This document shows, in pieces, positions 1 to 7,825 of a stretch of DNA of 45,149 bases (position 1 is the first letter of the stretch; every line of letters begins with the position of its first letter). The translations under genes were made by a program, and so were the position numbers. The notes beneath the pieces are model-generated. The model saw only the letters and a list, made by a program, of their open reading frames with translations, did no database searches and was not told the origin of the DNA. The DNA is from Pseudomonadota bacterium. GTDB taxonomy: Bacteria > Pseudomonadota > Alphaproteobacteria > Rhizobiales > Devosiaceae. The stretch spans positions 1-45,149 of the forward strand of contig JAEWLC010000056.1 in NCBI GenBank assembly GCA_023393475.1, given 5' to 3'.

Positions 1-2
1 AC

Positions 3-353
3 TGGCCGGGCAACGTCCGCCAGCTGCAGAATGTGGTGCGCATCGTCGCCGTGCTGCATGACGGCGACACGGTGACGCCGGAGATGCTGCCGCCGCCGCT
101 CGGCACGCCGCAGCCGGTTCCGGTCCATGCCGCCGCGGCCGTTGCGGCGGCCGGCGCCCTTGCGGTCCCGCGCCCGCATGTCCCGCCCTCCCCGGACTCC
201 ATCAAGCCGCTGTGGGAGGTGGAGAAGGACGCCATCGAGGATGCCATCGCCGCCTGCGACGGCAACATCCCGCGCGCCGCCGCCCTGCTGCAGATCAGCG
301 CCTCGACGATCTACCGCAAACGCCTGGCCTGGCAGGCCGAAGGGAAACTCTAA
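3..353 (+). CDS. Sigma-54-dependent transcriptional activator, C-terminal fragment
   Basis: Only the 3' end of this gene is present; the frame is open from the window edge. The first visible residues, WPGNVRQLQNVV, are the conserved end of the AAA+ domain of NtrC-family activators of sigma-54 RNA polymerase. A proline/alanine-rich linker of about 50 residues follows. The last 45 residues form a Fis-type helix-turn-helix (DAIEDAIAACDGNIPRAAAL, then SASTIYRKR) that binds upstream activator sites. The N-terminal sensory or receiver domain lies outside the window, so the signal and target genes cannot be named. Leucine codons are nearly all CTG, matching the next two genes and not the DNA after about 2.8 kb. 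Family assignment is firm; identity within the family is not. Confidence 0.88.
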   Translation, partial: WPGNVRQLQNVVRIVAVLHDGDTVTPEMLPPPLGTPQPVPVHAAAAVAAAGALAVPRPHVPPSPDSIKPLWEVEKDAIEDAIAACDGNIPRAAALLQISASTIYRKRLAWQAEGKL

Positions 354-365
354 GCCTTTATTTCG

Positions 366-388
366 GCAAGGATTTCTCGCTTCCTTGC
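366..388 (+). terminator. Weak hairpin after the sigma-54 activator gene
   Basis: A perfect 7-bp stem (GCAAGGA / TCCTTGC) with a 9-base loop begins 13 bases after the stop codon. No T-run follows, so intrinsic termination is only a guess. The 354-641 stretch shows no gene; its right part would be the leader of the cold-shock gene. Confidence 0.25.
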
Positions 389-641
389 GCGGACATACAA
401 GAAACGGGCTAATACTCTTCGACAAAGCCTTGCCGCCTTGGTCGTAATTCCACTCTGAAGTCGGCCGTCGTTAGACCTATGCCGTGAGATGGAATTGCCC
501 GCAACCACAGCATGCGGCTAGCCTCCCCGCACAATGTCTTGGTTCCGCTTGCCCGGCAGACCTCACGGCGCGGCCGATGCCGGCGATCCCGGACCCATTT
601 GTTTTGCAAAGACCCGCTTCGCAGTGACTAGGGGGAGGCCC

Positions 642-851
642 ATGACAAACGGCACCGTCAAATGGTTCAACACCACCAAGGGATACGGCTTCATCGCGCC
701 GGAGGCCGGTTCGAAGGACGTGTTCGTTCACATAACCGCGGTCCAGCGCTCCGGCCTGCATGCCCTGTCGGAAGGCCAGCGCGTCCAGTTCGAGGTGGAG
801 CGGGGCAACAACGGCAAGGACTCGGCGGTGAACATCAGCGTCGTCGAGTGA
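642..851 (+). CDS. Cold-shock domain protein (CspA family)
   Basis: A 69-residue protein made of a single cold-shock domain, the usual CspA size. It carries RNP1 (KGYGFIAP, residues 13-20) and RNP2 (VFVHI, about residues 27-31), the aromatic/basic surfaces that bind single-stranded RNA and DNA. Such proteins act in the cytoplasm as RNA chaperones, either in the cold or constitutively; the sequence does not say which. The start is fixed by a strong ribosome site (GGGGGAGG at 631-638) just before ATG. It stands alone, 15 bases from the end of a convergent gene. Leucine codons are CTG, as in its left-hand neighbours. Confidence 0.95.
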   Translation: MTNGTVKWFNTTKGYGFIAPEAGSKDVFVHITAVQRSGLHALSEGQRVQFEVERGNNGKDSAVNISVVE

Positions 852-866
852 CCCGTCCGACCTGAG

Positions 867-1733
867 TCAGACCGGATATCCGGCGGCGCGGTAGGCCGCG
901 ATGGCGTCCCCGGCCAGTTGGGGAATCTCGCCGCGCAGCCTCTCCACCGCGTCCGCCGACCCGTCTCCTTCTCCTTCTGCCCCCTTCGGTTCCGCAACGG
1001 ATGCCCGGCACGCCATCTCCAGCGCACGGGCGGCGCTGCACAGGGCGCGGGCGCCGAAGGTCCCGGCGGTGCTTTTCAGCGTGTGCGCCTCGCGCGTCAG
1101 AACGGCGCGGTCGGCCTCCCCGGCGATGCGCGCCACCCGTTCCCGCGTTTCCTCCACGAACTGCCTCAGCACGTCGGTCAGCAGTTCCGCATCCAGATCC
1201 TGGGCCAGCTGGGCCAGCACCTCGCGGTCCAGCACCTCGCCCGCCGCCGCCGGCACCGCCGGGGCGCAGGGGCCGAAGCCGGCCGACCGGCCCGGCGCCG
1301 ACGATGCCCGCAGCCACTTTTCCACGGTTTCCAGCAGCAGCACCCGGTCCACCGGCTTGGCGACATGGTCGTTCATGCCGGCGTCCTGGCAGCGGACGCG
1401 GTCGGCCTCGTCGGTGTCGGCGGTCATGGCGACCACCGGCACCCGGCCGGCCGGTCCCGGCAGGTCGCGCAGCAGCCGGGTGGCGGTCAGCCCGTCCATT
1501 TCTGGCATCGACAGATCCATCAGGATCAGGTCATAGCCGCCGGCCTGCGCCGCCATCACCGCCTCCAGCCCGTTGTTCGCGGTGTCGGCGCGGTGGCCGG
1601 CCTGGGCCAGGATGGCGGTGACCAGCATCTGGTTCAGCGGACTGTCCTCCACCACCAGAATCCGGCGGGCCGGCTGGGGGCCCATGGGCTGGACATCCGT
1701 GGGGAGAAGCGACGGCGGCGTCCGCTGCGTCAT
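867..1733 (-). CDS. Response regulator receiver-HPt phosphotransfer protein
   Basis: A 288-residue signalling protein. Residues about 23-141 form a receiver domain with the acidic pair (VVEDS), phospho-acceptor Asp73 (LILMDLSMPEMDG), Thr104 and Lys126 (AKPVD). After a proline/alanine linker, residues about 170-285 form an HPt domain with phospho-His217 (REAHTLKSTAG). This receiver-plus-HPt layout matches the C-terminal half of hybrid sensor kinases or a stand-alone phosphorelay shuttle; there is no DNA-binding or enzymatic output. ATG at 1733 is preferred, with GGAG 10 bases upstream; the frame continues to a TTG at 1793 whose extra 20 residues are low-complexity. The partner kinase is not in view. 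Leucine is almost exclusively CTG. Confidence 0.88.
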   Translation of the reverse strand: MTQRTPPSLLPTDVQPMGPQPARRILVVEDSPLNQMLVTAILAQAGHRADTANNGLEAVMAAQAGGYDLILMDLSMPEMDGLTATRLLRDLPGPAGRVPVVAMTADTDEADRVRCQDAGMNDHVAKPVDRVLLLETVEKWLRASSAPGRSAGFGPCAPAVPAAAGEVLDREVLAQLAQDLDAELLTDVLRQFVEETRERVARIAGEADRAVLTREAHTLKSTAGTFGARALCSAARALEMACRASVAEPKGAEGEGDGSADAVERLRGEIPQLAGDAIAAYRAAGYPV

Positions 1734-1960
1734 CGGAAGAAGGCTCCGCAATAAAGGAGGCGCCAGTGTAAGGGCGCGGCCTTGCCGCTGCAAAGCCCCG
1801 CTCCATGTATGCGGACGGGTGGATTTCGCCGATCTCCGTGGCCCGGCGCTTCAAATCGGCGCGTCCCGCCGGTATGGTGTCGCGCTTGGCCGGCGTCCGG
1901 ACCGGATGTGCCGCCCGCCCGACACCAGCTTCCCTTCGACTTCAGGCAGTGCCGCAGACG

Positions 1961-3178
1961 ATGACCAAACTGAACACCTACCGCTCCGGTCCCGACGAGC
2001 GCGGGCATTTCGGAATCTTTGGCGGCCGCTTCGTCGCCGAGACGCTGATGCCCCTGATCCTGGAGGTCGAGAAGGCCTATCGTGAGGCGCGGGCCGATCC
2101 CGCCTTCGAAGGCGAGATGCGCCAGCAGTTGAAGCAGTATGTCGGCCGGCCCAACCCGCTCTATTACGCCGAGCGCCTGACGGAGCAGCTGGGCGGCGCC
2201 AAGATCTACTTCAAGCGCGAGGAGCTGAACCACACCGGCGCGCACAAGATCAACAACTGCATCGGTCAGATCCTGCTGGCGCGGCGCATGGGCAAGAAGC
2301 GCATCATCGCTGAGACGGGCGCCGGCCAGCATGGCGTGGCGACCGCGACGGTCTGCGCGCTCTACAACATGCCCTGCGTCATCTACATGGGCGAGACCGA
2401 CATCGCCCGCCAGCAGCCCAACGTCTTCCGCATGAAGCTGCTGGGGGCGGAGGTCCGCCCGGTGACCTCGGGCAGCGGCACGCTGAAGGACGCGATGAAC
2501 GAGGCGCTGCGCGACTGGGTCACCAACGTCGCCGACACCTTCTACATCATCGGCACCGCCGCCGGCCCGCACCCGTACCCCGCCATGGTCCGCGACTTCC
2601 AGTCGGTGATCGGCGACGAGGTGCGGACCCAGATGCAGGAGCAGGAAGGCCGCCTGCCCGACAGTCTGGTCGCCTGCGTCGGCGGCGGGTCGAACGCCAT
2701 CGGCCTGTTCCATCCCTTCCTGGACGAGCCGACGGTGCAGATGATCGGCGTCGAGGCCGCCGGCCGCGGCATCGAGAAGGGGCCGCTCGACCATGCCGCC
2801 TCGATCAACGGCGGGCGTCCGGGCGTGCTGCACGGCAACCGCACCTACCTGCTGCAGGATGCCGACGGGCAGATCCTCGAGGGCCACTCGATCTCGGCCG
2901 GCCTCGACTATCCCGGCGTCGGTCCCGAGCATTCCTACCTGCACGATACCAAGCGCGTCACCTACGCCCCGATCACCGACAAGGAAGCGCTCGAGGCCTT
3001 CCAGCTCTGCACCAAGCTCGAAGGCATCATTCCGGCGCTCGAGAGCGCCCACGGCCTCGCGCAGTTGATGAAGGTCGCCCCGACCATGGGCAAGGACGAA
3101 ACCATCGTCCTCTGCCTTTCCGGCCGCGGCGACAAGGACGTGGAATCGGTCGGCAAGTACCTGGGAATGAACTCGTAA
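1961..3178 (+). CDS. trpB: Tryptophan synthase beta chain
   Basis: 405 residues, normal family length. TrpB joins indole, channelled from TrpA, to L-serine using pyridoxal phosphate. The PLP lysine is Lys96 (HTGAHKINN), and the glycine-rich phosphate site is CVGGGSNAIG. It overlaps trpA by one base (TAATG), implying translational coupling in an alpha2-beta2 complex. The usual upstream trpF is absent; instead a 227-base gap separates it from the divergent receiver-HPt gene. Codon usage breaks inside the gene. Before about 2780 leucine is CTG 17, CTC 2, TTG 1; after it CTC 9, CTG 5, TTG 1, CTT 1, with every Leu-Asp/Glu pair switching from CTGGA to CTCGA. The product reads as intact, so a join, if real, is in frame between two close homologues. 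Confidence 0.97.
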   Translation: MTKLNTYRSGPDERGHFGIFGGRFVAETLMPLILEVEKAYREARADPAFEGEMRQQLKQYVGRPNPLYYAERLTEQLGGAKIYFKREELNHTGAHKINNCIGQILLARRMGKKRIIAETGAGQHGVATATVCALYNMPCVIYMGETDIARQQPNVFRMKLLGAEVRPVTSGSGTLKDAMNEALRDWVTNVADTFYIIGTAAGPHPYPAMVRDFQSVIGDEVRTQMQEQEGRLPDSLVACVGGGSNAIGLFHPFLDEPTVQMIGVEAAGRGIEKGPLDHAASINGGRPGVLHGNRTYLLQDADGQILEGHSISAGLDYPGVGPEHSYLHDTKRVTYAPITDKEALEAFQLCTKLEGIIPALESAHGLAQLMKVAPTMGKDETIVLCLSGRGDKDVESVGKYLGMNS

Positions 3179-4008
3179 TGACCACCCGCATCCCCGCCCG
3201 CTTCGCCAAGTGCGCCGCCGAGGGCCGTCCGGCGCTCGTTACCTACACCATGGCCGGCGATCCGGACCTCGCGACGGCGCAGGCCATCCTCGACGCCCTG
3301 CCGGCCTCCGGCGCCGACATCATCGAGCTCGGAATGCCGTTCTCGGACCCCATGGCCGATGGCCCGGGCGTCCAGGCGGCAGGCCAGCGCGCGCTCGCCG
3401 CCGGCCAGACGATGAAGAAGACGCTCGCCATGATCGAGGCCTTCCGGCGCAAGGACCAGGACACCCCGATCGTCCTGATGGGCTACTACAACCCCATCTA
3501 CATCTTCGGCGTCGACGCCTTCCTCGCAGCCGCCAAGGCTGCCGGCGTCGATGGCCTGATCGTCGTCGACCTGCCGCCCGAAGAGGACGACGAGCTCTGC
3601 ATCCCGGCGCTGAAGGCCGGGCTCAACTTCATCCGCCTCGCCACCCCGACGACAGACGATGCGCGCCTGCCCGCAGTGCTCGCCAACACCTCGGGCTTTG
3701 TCTACTACGTGTCGATGAATGGCATCACCGGCGGCACCATCAAGGCGAACAACTCGGTCGGCGCCGCCGTGCAGCGCATCAAGGGCCACACCGACCTGCC
3801 GGTCGTTGTCGGCTTCGGCATCAAGACCGCCGACGATGCGGCCACCTTCGGCCGCGAGTCCGACGGCGTCGCCGTGGGCACTGCCATCTGCAACGCCGTG
3901 CTTGGCTCGCTCGACAACGGCAAGGCCACCGCTGGCACCGTCTCCGCCGTGACCACCATGGTCGCCGGCCTCGCCAGCGGCGTGAAGCGGGCCAAGGCAG
4001 CGGCCTGA
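3178..4008 (+). CDS. trpA: Tryptophan synthase alpha chain
   Basis: 276 residues, a TIM-barrel enzyme that cleaves indole-3-glycerol phosphate to indole and glyceraldehyde 3-phosphate. The catalytic acids are Glu50 (DIIELGMPF) and Asp61 (PMADGP), equivalent to Glu49 and Asp60 of the enterobacterial enzyme. The loop with MAGDPD and the phosphate site (VVGFGIKT and the later SDGVAVGTAI) are present. It starts on the last base of the trpB stop codon, so the two subunits are translated together. Codon usage is the CTC-rich style of the rest of the window. accD follows on the same strand after 137 bases containing two hairpins, which may separate control of tryptophan and fatty-acid synthesis. Confidence 0.97.
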   Translation: MTTRIPARFAKCAAEGRPALVTYTMAGDPDLATAQAILDALPASGADIIELGMPFSDPMADGPGVQAAGQRALAAGQTMKKTLAMIEAFRRKDQDTPIVLMGYYNPIYIFGVDAFLAAAKAAGVDGLIVVDLPPEEDDELCIPALKAGLNFIRLATPTTDDARLPAVLANTSGFVYYVSMNGITGGTIKANNSVGAAVQRIKGHTDLPVVVGFGIKTADDAATFGRESDGVAVGTAICNAVLGSLDNGKATAGTVSAVTTMVAGLASGVKRAKAAA

Positions 4009-4033
4009 GCCACCAAATCCGGTTACCAACGGC

Positions 4034-4118
4034 GGTACCGTGGCTTAACCACGGCACCTGAAGCTGATAACAATCGCCACAATCACCATATAGGCCCGCA
4101 GCAGGTGCCCAAGGCACC
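4034..4118 (+). promoter_or_regulatory. Two hairpins with a shared alternative arm between trpA and accD
   Basis: Hairpin 1 pairs 4034-4043 with 4049-4058 (GGTACCGTGG / CCACGGCACC, one A-C mismatch, 5-base loop). Hairpin 2 pairs 4104-4109 with 4113-4118 (GGTGCC / GGCACC, 3-base loop). The GGTGCC arm of hairpin 2 is also complementary to GGCACC at 4053-4058 inside hairpin 1, so the two conformations compete. No T-run follows either stem. This could be an mRNA processing or attenuation element ahead of accD; the role is inferred. Confidence 0.35.
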
Positions 4119-4145
4119 GCAAGCGGCAGCTCTACAGGCTAGGCA

Positions 4146-5105
4146 ATGAACTGGATCAACAACGTCGTCCGCCCCCGTATCCGCTCCTTCCTCAAGCCGA
4201 AGGACACCGGATCGGAGAACCTTTGGGTCAAGGACCCCGAGTCCGGCGAGATGGTGTTCTACCGCGACCTCGAAGCCAACATGTGGGTGGTGCCCAATTC
4301 CGGCTACCACATGAAGATCAAGGCCTCGGACCGGCTCTCGACCTTCCTCGACGAGGGCAAGTACGACACCGTGGCCCTGCCGCAGGTGGCGACCGATCCG
4401 CTGAAATTCCGCGATTCCAAGCGCTATGTCGATCGCCTCAAGGAACAGCGCATCAAGACCGGCGCCGATGATGCCGTGACCGTCGCGACCGGCGAACTGT
4501 TCGGCCAGCCCGTCACCGTCGGCGTGCAGGATTTCGATTTCATGGGCGGCTCGCTCGGCATGGCGGCCGGTTCCGCCATCGTCACCGGGCTCGAGACTGC
4601 CGCCAGCAACAAGACTGCCTTCGTGCTGTTCGTCTCCTCGGGCGGCGCCCGCATGCAGGAGGGTATCCTCTCGCTGATGCAGATGCCGCGCACCACGGTT
4701 GCGGTGCTGCGCCTGCGCGAAGCCGGGCTGCCCTTCATCGTCGTCCACACCAACCCGACCACCGGTGGTGTCACCGCGTCCTACGCCATGCTGGGCGATG
4801 TGCATCTCGCCGAGCCGGGCGCGCTGATCGGCTTTGCCGGCCCGCGCGTCATCGAGCAGACCATCCGCGAAAAGCTGCCCAAGGGCTTCCAGCGCTCGGA
4901 ATATCTCTACGAGCACGGCATGGTCGACATGGTCGTCCACCGGCACAACCTGCGCGAGACCATCGGCTCGATCGTCGGGTTGCTGACCAAGGCGCCGATG
5001 CGCGACGAATTGAGCGAATCCGCCCCGGCGCGCCTCGCGACGCCGATCACCTCCGCCGCCGGCGATGATCTGGTCGGCGTGCCGGAAGCCGCGCACGCCG
5101 AGTAA
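4146..5105 (+). CDS. accD: Acetyl-CoA carboxylase carboxyltransferase subunit beta
   Basis: 319 residues. With AccA it transfers the carboxyl group from carboxybiotin to acetyl-CoA, making malonyl-CoA for fatty-acid synthesis. The crotonase-like core is clear: GGSLGMAAG, SGGARMQEGILSLMQMP, NPTTGGVTASYAMLGD and FAGPRVIEQTIREKLP. The N-terminal region that holds a four-cysteine zinc ribbon in the E. coli protein aligns well (WVKDPESGEMVFYRDLEAN, then WVVPNSGYHMKI), but all four cysteine positions are replaced (D, S, V, S). Partial cysteine loss is, as I recall, seen in other alphaproteobacterial AccD proteins. ATG at 4146 is preceded by a modest AGG. folC follows after 54 bases, a common alphaproteobacterial pairing. 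Confidence 0.96.
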   Translation: MNWINNVVRPRIRSFLKPKDTGSENLWVKDPESGEMVFYRDLEANMWVVPNSGYHMKIKASDRLSTFLDEGKYDTVALPQVATDPLKFRDSKRYVDRLKEQRIKTGADDAVTVATGELFGQPVTVGVQDFDFMGGSLGMAAGSAIVTGLETAASNKTAFVLFVSSGGARMQEGILSLMQMPRTTVAVLRLREAGLPFIVVHTNPTTGGVTASYAMLGDVHLAEPGALIGFAGPRVIEQTIREKLPKGFQRSEYLYEHGMVDMVVHRHNLRETIGSIVGLLTKAPMRDELSESAPARLATPITSAAGDDLVGVPEAAHAE

Positions 5106-5159
5106 GCCTGCCGTCTTCATCCGCCCTTCAAGGGCCGGGAACTGGGTGCTAGAAGCGCC

Positions 5160-6482
5160 ATGCTGCTGTTCGAGAATCTGGTTCCCGTGTCCCGCACCGA
5201 CGCTATCCTCAAGCGCCTCCTGTCGCTGCATCCCAAGCTCATAGACCTGAGTCTTGAACGGGTGGAGCGGCTGCTCGGCAAGATCGGCCACCCCGAGGAG
5301 CACCTGCCGCCGGTGATCCACGTCGCCGGCACCAACGGCAAGGGCTCGACCATCGCCTATCTCAGGGCCTTCCTGGAGGCGTCGGGCAAGAAGGTCCACG
5401 TGATGACCTCGCCGCACCTCGTGCGCTTCAACGAGCGCATCCGGCTCGCCGGCAGGCTGGTCTCGTCCCGCAAGCTCAACCAGGCGCTGGAATTCTGCGA
5501 AGCGGCCAATGGCGGCGAGCCCATCACCTTCTTCGAGATCACCACGGCGGCGGCCTTCAGGCTCTTCGCCGAGGTGAAAGCCGACTACCTGCTGCTCGAG
5601 ACCGGCATGGGCGGCACCTACGATGCCTCCAATGTGGTGAAGCAGCCGCTCGGCGTGGTCATCACCCCGGTCGACTACGACCACCAGAATTTCCTCGGCA
5701 ACACCATCACCATGATCGCCGGCGAGAAGGCCGGCATCCTGAAGCGCGGTGCCAAGGCGGTGTTTGCCCGCCAGCGCGAGGAAGGCCGGGATGTACTCGT
5801 GCGCCGCGCCGCAAGGCTCGGCATCACCCCGCTCGTCATGGGTGAGGATTTCGACGGCCGGGCGGAAGACGGCCGCCTCGTCTACCAGGACGAACAGGGC
5901 CTGCTCGACCTGCCGCCGCCGGCTCTCGCCGGTCCGCACCAGTTCGACAACGCGACCGTGGCAATCGCCGCCGCCCGCCATTTCGGCCTGCCCGTCACCG
6001 AGGCAGATATCGCGAGGGGCCTGCGCGAGGTGGATTGGCCGGCCCGGCTGATGCCGGTGCACGGCACGCTGCTGCAGATGCTGCCCGAAGGCTCCGAGCT
6101 CTGGCTCGATGGCGGCCACAATGCCCACGGCGCCGCCGCGCTGGCCCTGTCATTGGCCGAGATGGAGGAACGCCGCCCGCTGCCGCTCGTCCTCATCATG
6201 GGCCTGATGAACACCCGCAAGCCCGCCGACTTCCTCGCCTCCTTCGCGGGCCGGGTCGAGCATGTCTTTGCCCTCACCATTCCGGGCGAGCCCAATGCGA
6301 ACCCGGCGTCCGTCATCGTCGCACAGGCGCGGGGCGCCGGTTTCGAGGCGACGGAATCGCGTTCGATCCTCAACGCGCTCGCCGATGCGGCGGCGCTGGG
6401 CTATCCGATGCGCGTGGTCTTTGCCGGCTCGCTCTACCTCGCCGGCCACGTGCTGCACCAGAACGGCACGCCGCCGACCTGA
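5160..6482 (+). CDS. folC: Bifunctional folylpolyglutamate synthase / dihydrofolate synthase
   Basis: 440 residues, of the Mur-ligase superfamily. It adds glutamate to dihydropteroate (making dihydrofolate) and extends the glutamyl tail of reduced folates, using ATP. The P-loop is AGTNGKGST (Gly57-Ser63). TSPHLVRFNERI, the ETGMGGTYDASN region, the DYDHQNFLG segment and a C-terminal ligase domain with WLDGGHNAHGA complete the family pattern. It is last in a plus-strand run trpB-trpA-accD-folC and ends 16 bases before the end of a convergent gene. The ribosome site before ATG 5160 is weak (AGAAG), so a start a few codons downstream is possible; this does not affect the P-loop. Confidence 0.95.
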   Translation: MLLFENLVPVSRTDAILKRLLSLHPKLIDLSLERVERLLGKIGHPEEHLPPVIHVAGTNGKGSTIAYLRAFLEASGKKVHVMTSPHLVRFNERIRLAGRLVSSRKLNQALEFCEAANGGEPITFFEITTAAAFRLFAEVKADYLLLETGMGGTYDASNVVKQPLGVVITPVDYDHQNFLGNTITMIAGEKAGILKRGAKAVFARQREEGRDVLVRRAARLGITPLVMGEDFDGRAEDGRLVYQDEQGLLDLPPPALAGPHQFDNATVAIAAARHFGLPVTEADIARGLREVDWPARLMPVHGTLLQMLPEGSELWLDGGHNAHGAAALALSLAEMEERRPLPLVLIMGLMNTRKPADFLASFAGRVEHVFALTIPGEPNANPASVIVAQARGAGFEATESRSILNALADAAALGYPMRVVFAGSLYLAGHVLHQNGTPPT

Positions 6483-6498
6483 TGCCTGCGAGGTGCGG

Positions 6499-6873
6499 TC
6501 AGCGGCCCTGCTGCTCGCGCTGCCACTCCACGTTGAGCTCGGGCCGCACTTCCACCGTGCCGTAGTCTGCCATCGGGCCCTGCTGGGCGATGGCGATGGC
6601 CTCGGCCATGTCGCGCGCCTCGATGATCAGGATGCCGCCGAGCTGCTCCTTGGTCTCGACATAGGGCCCGTCGGTGGTCGAGGCGTTCCCGCCCCGCCGC
6701 CTGACGACCGCAGCCGCCTGGGGCTCGGCGAGGGCCAGCGCGCTGACATAGTGGCCCGATGCGATCAGCGCCGCATCGGCATCGCGGTTGGCGAGGTCGA
6801 ACTGGTGCAGCTCATCGGGCGTGAGCTTGCCGATCAGCTCGGCATCGACGTGGAACAGACAGACAAATCGCAT
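6499..6873 (-). CDS. YCII-related (DGPF) domain protein
   Basis: 124 residues. The MRFVCLFHVD opening, the central DGPYVETKEQLGGILIIEA segment and a C-terminal EVRPELN strand match the YCII/DGPF family of small ferredoxin-like-fold proteins. In this family the DGPF-type motif (here DGPY) and a conserved His/Asp pair are thought to form an active site, but few members have a known reaction, so no substrate is proposed. The start at 6873 is set by a good ribosome site (GAGGTGA) 5 bases upstream; the frame extends 18 residues further without family similarity. The gene lies between folC (convergent) and two thioredoxin genes on its own strand, with no evident functional link. Confidence 0.8.
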   Translation of the reverse strand: MRFVCLFHVDAELIGKLTPDELHQFDLANRDADAALIASGHYVSALALAEPQAAAVVRRRGGNASTTDGPYVETKEQLGGILIIEARDMAEAIAIAQQGPMADYGTVEVRPELNVEWQREQQGR

Positions 6874-6951
6874 GGCTTCACCTCGGGATTGTCCATCTGG
6901 TCGAGCGGCGGCGAGAGGATTCGACATCGCCCCGCCGCTCCAGTGTCGCGA

Positions 6952-7287
6952 TCAGGCGGCGAACTGATCCAGCCACTTGATCAGTTGGACGCGCGACTGG
7001 CCCGCGCCGACCTTGTAGTCGACCGGCTCACCGTCCTTGAAGACGATGAGCGTGGGCATGGAGCGCACGTTGTACTTCACCGTGGTGCTCGGGTTGTTGT
7101 CGACGTCGAGCTTGACGATCTTCACCTTGCCGGCGAGTTCCTCACTCAGCTGGTCGAGGACCGGGTCCATCGCCTTGCAGGGCGCGCACCACTCGGCCCA
7201 GAAATCCACCAGCACCGGCTCCTTGGCAGCAAGAACCTCGGCATCGAAATTCGCATCGTCTACGCGCTGGCCCAATGGAGCCTCCAT
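6952..7287 (-). CDS. Thioredoxin-family protein with WCAPCK active site
   Basis: 111 residues, a single thioredoxin fold. The active site is WCAPCK where classical thioredoxin has WCGPC, and the cis-proline loop (RSMPTLIVF) is intact. It is clearly paralogous to the thioredoxin at 7423-7746: they share EPVLVDFWAEWC, GKVKIVKL and TTVKY, so a tandem duplication is likely. An Ala instead of Gly between the cysteines usually changes redox potential and partner choice, so it may serve a narrower set of substrates. Not called trxA because the neighbour fits that better. No strong ribosome site is visible before ATG 7287. Confidence 0.9.
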   Translation of the reverse strand: MEAPLGQRVDDANFDAEVLAAKEPVLVDFWAEWCAPCKAMDPVLDQLSEELAGKVKIVKLDVDNNPSTTVKYNVRSMPTLIVFKDGEPVDYKVGAGQSRVQLIKWLDQFAA

Positions 7288-7358
7288 CGTTGATTGGCGA
7301 TGGAGGCTAGCGGGAGTCGCAGCGCATTGAAAGCAAAGCCGTTCTCACAAGCACGTGC

Positions 7359-7397
7359 AAAAAGAAAACGCCGCCGGCGGGGCCAGCGGCGCTTTTC
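7359..7397 (-). terminator. Rho-independent terminator of trxA
   Basis: Read on the minus strand, a 10-bp GC stem (CGCCGCTGGC / GCCGGCGGCG, loop CCC), flanked by AAAA and TTTT that can also pair, is followed by TTTTCTTTTT. It lies about 25 bases after the stop of the 7423-7746 thioredoxin gene. This is the clearest intrinsic terminator in the window; it separates the two thioredoxin genes into different transcripts. Confidence 0.88.
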
Positions 7398-7422
7398 GTG
7401 GAGTCGGCGAGTGCCCGCGCCG

Positions 7423-7746
7423 TTAGGCGGCGTGGCTCTCCAGCCACTTGGCGAGGCCCGCCTTGGGGGTGCCGGCGCCGATCTTCATGTCGGCGGCTTC
7501 GCCGCCCTTGAACAGGATCATCGTCGGGATCGACCGGACGCCGTACTTGACGGTGGTGTTCGGGTTCTCATCGACGTTCAGCTTGACGATCTTGACCTTG
7601 CCCTGGAGCTCGGTCGACAGCTCTTCGAGGACGGGGGAAATGGCGCGACACGGGCCGCACCACTCGGCCCAGAAATCCACGAGGACGGGCTCTTTCGAGG
7701 ACAGTACTTCCTCGCCAAAATTGGCGTCGGAAACGTGGTTTGTCAT
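7423..7746 (-). CDS. trxA: Thioredoxin
   Basis: 107 residues with the canonical WCGPC redox site (WAEWCGPCRAISP) and cis-proline loop (RSIPTMILF). It is the general cytoplasmic disulfide reductant, recycled by thioredoxin reductase, for ribonucleotide reductase, peroxiredoxins and similar partners. Its start lies about 80 bases from the end of addA on the same strand; the trxA-next-to-addA arrangement is common in alphaproteobacteria. A strong terminator follows. The second thioredoxin at 6952-7287 is its tandem paralogue. Confidence 0.95.
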   Translation of the reverse strand: MTNHVSDANFGEEVLSSKEPVLVDFWAEWCGPCRAISPVLEELSTELQGKVKIVKLNVDENPNTTVKYGVRSIPTMILFKGGEAADMKIGAGTPKAGLAKWLESHAA

Positions 7747-7825
7747 TAGGATTGCCTTTTGGGTTGAAAGCGGCGGTCTGTGTGATCCAAAAGCTAGGTA
7801 GAGTCCAGCACCCGTTCAATCGACG

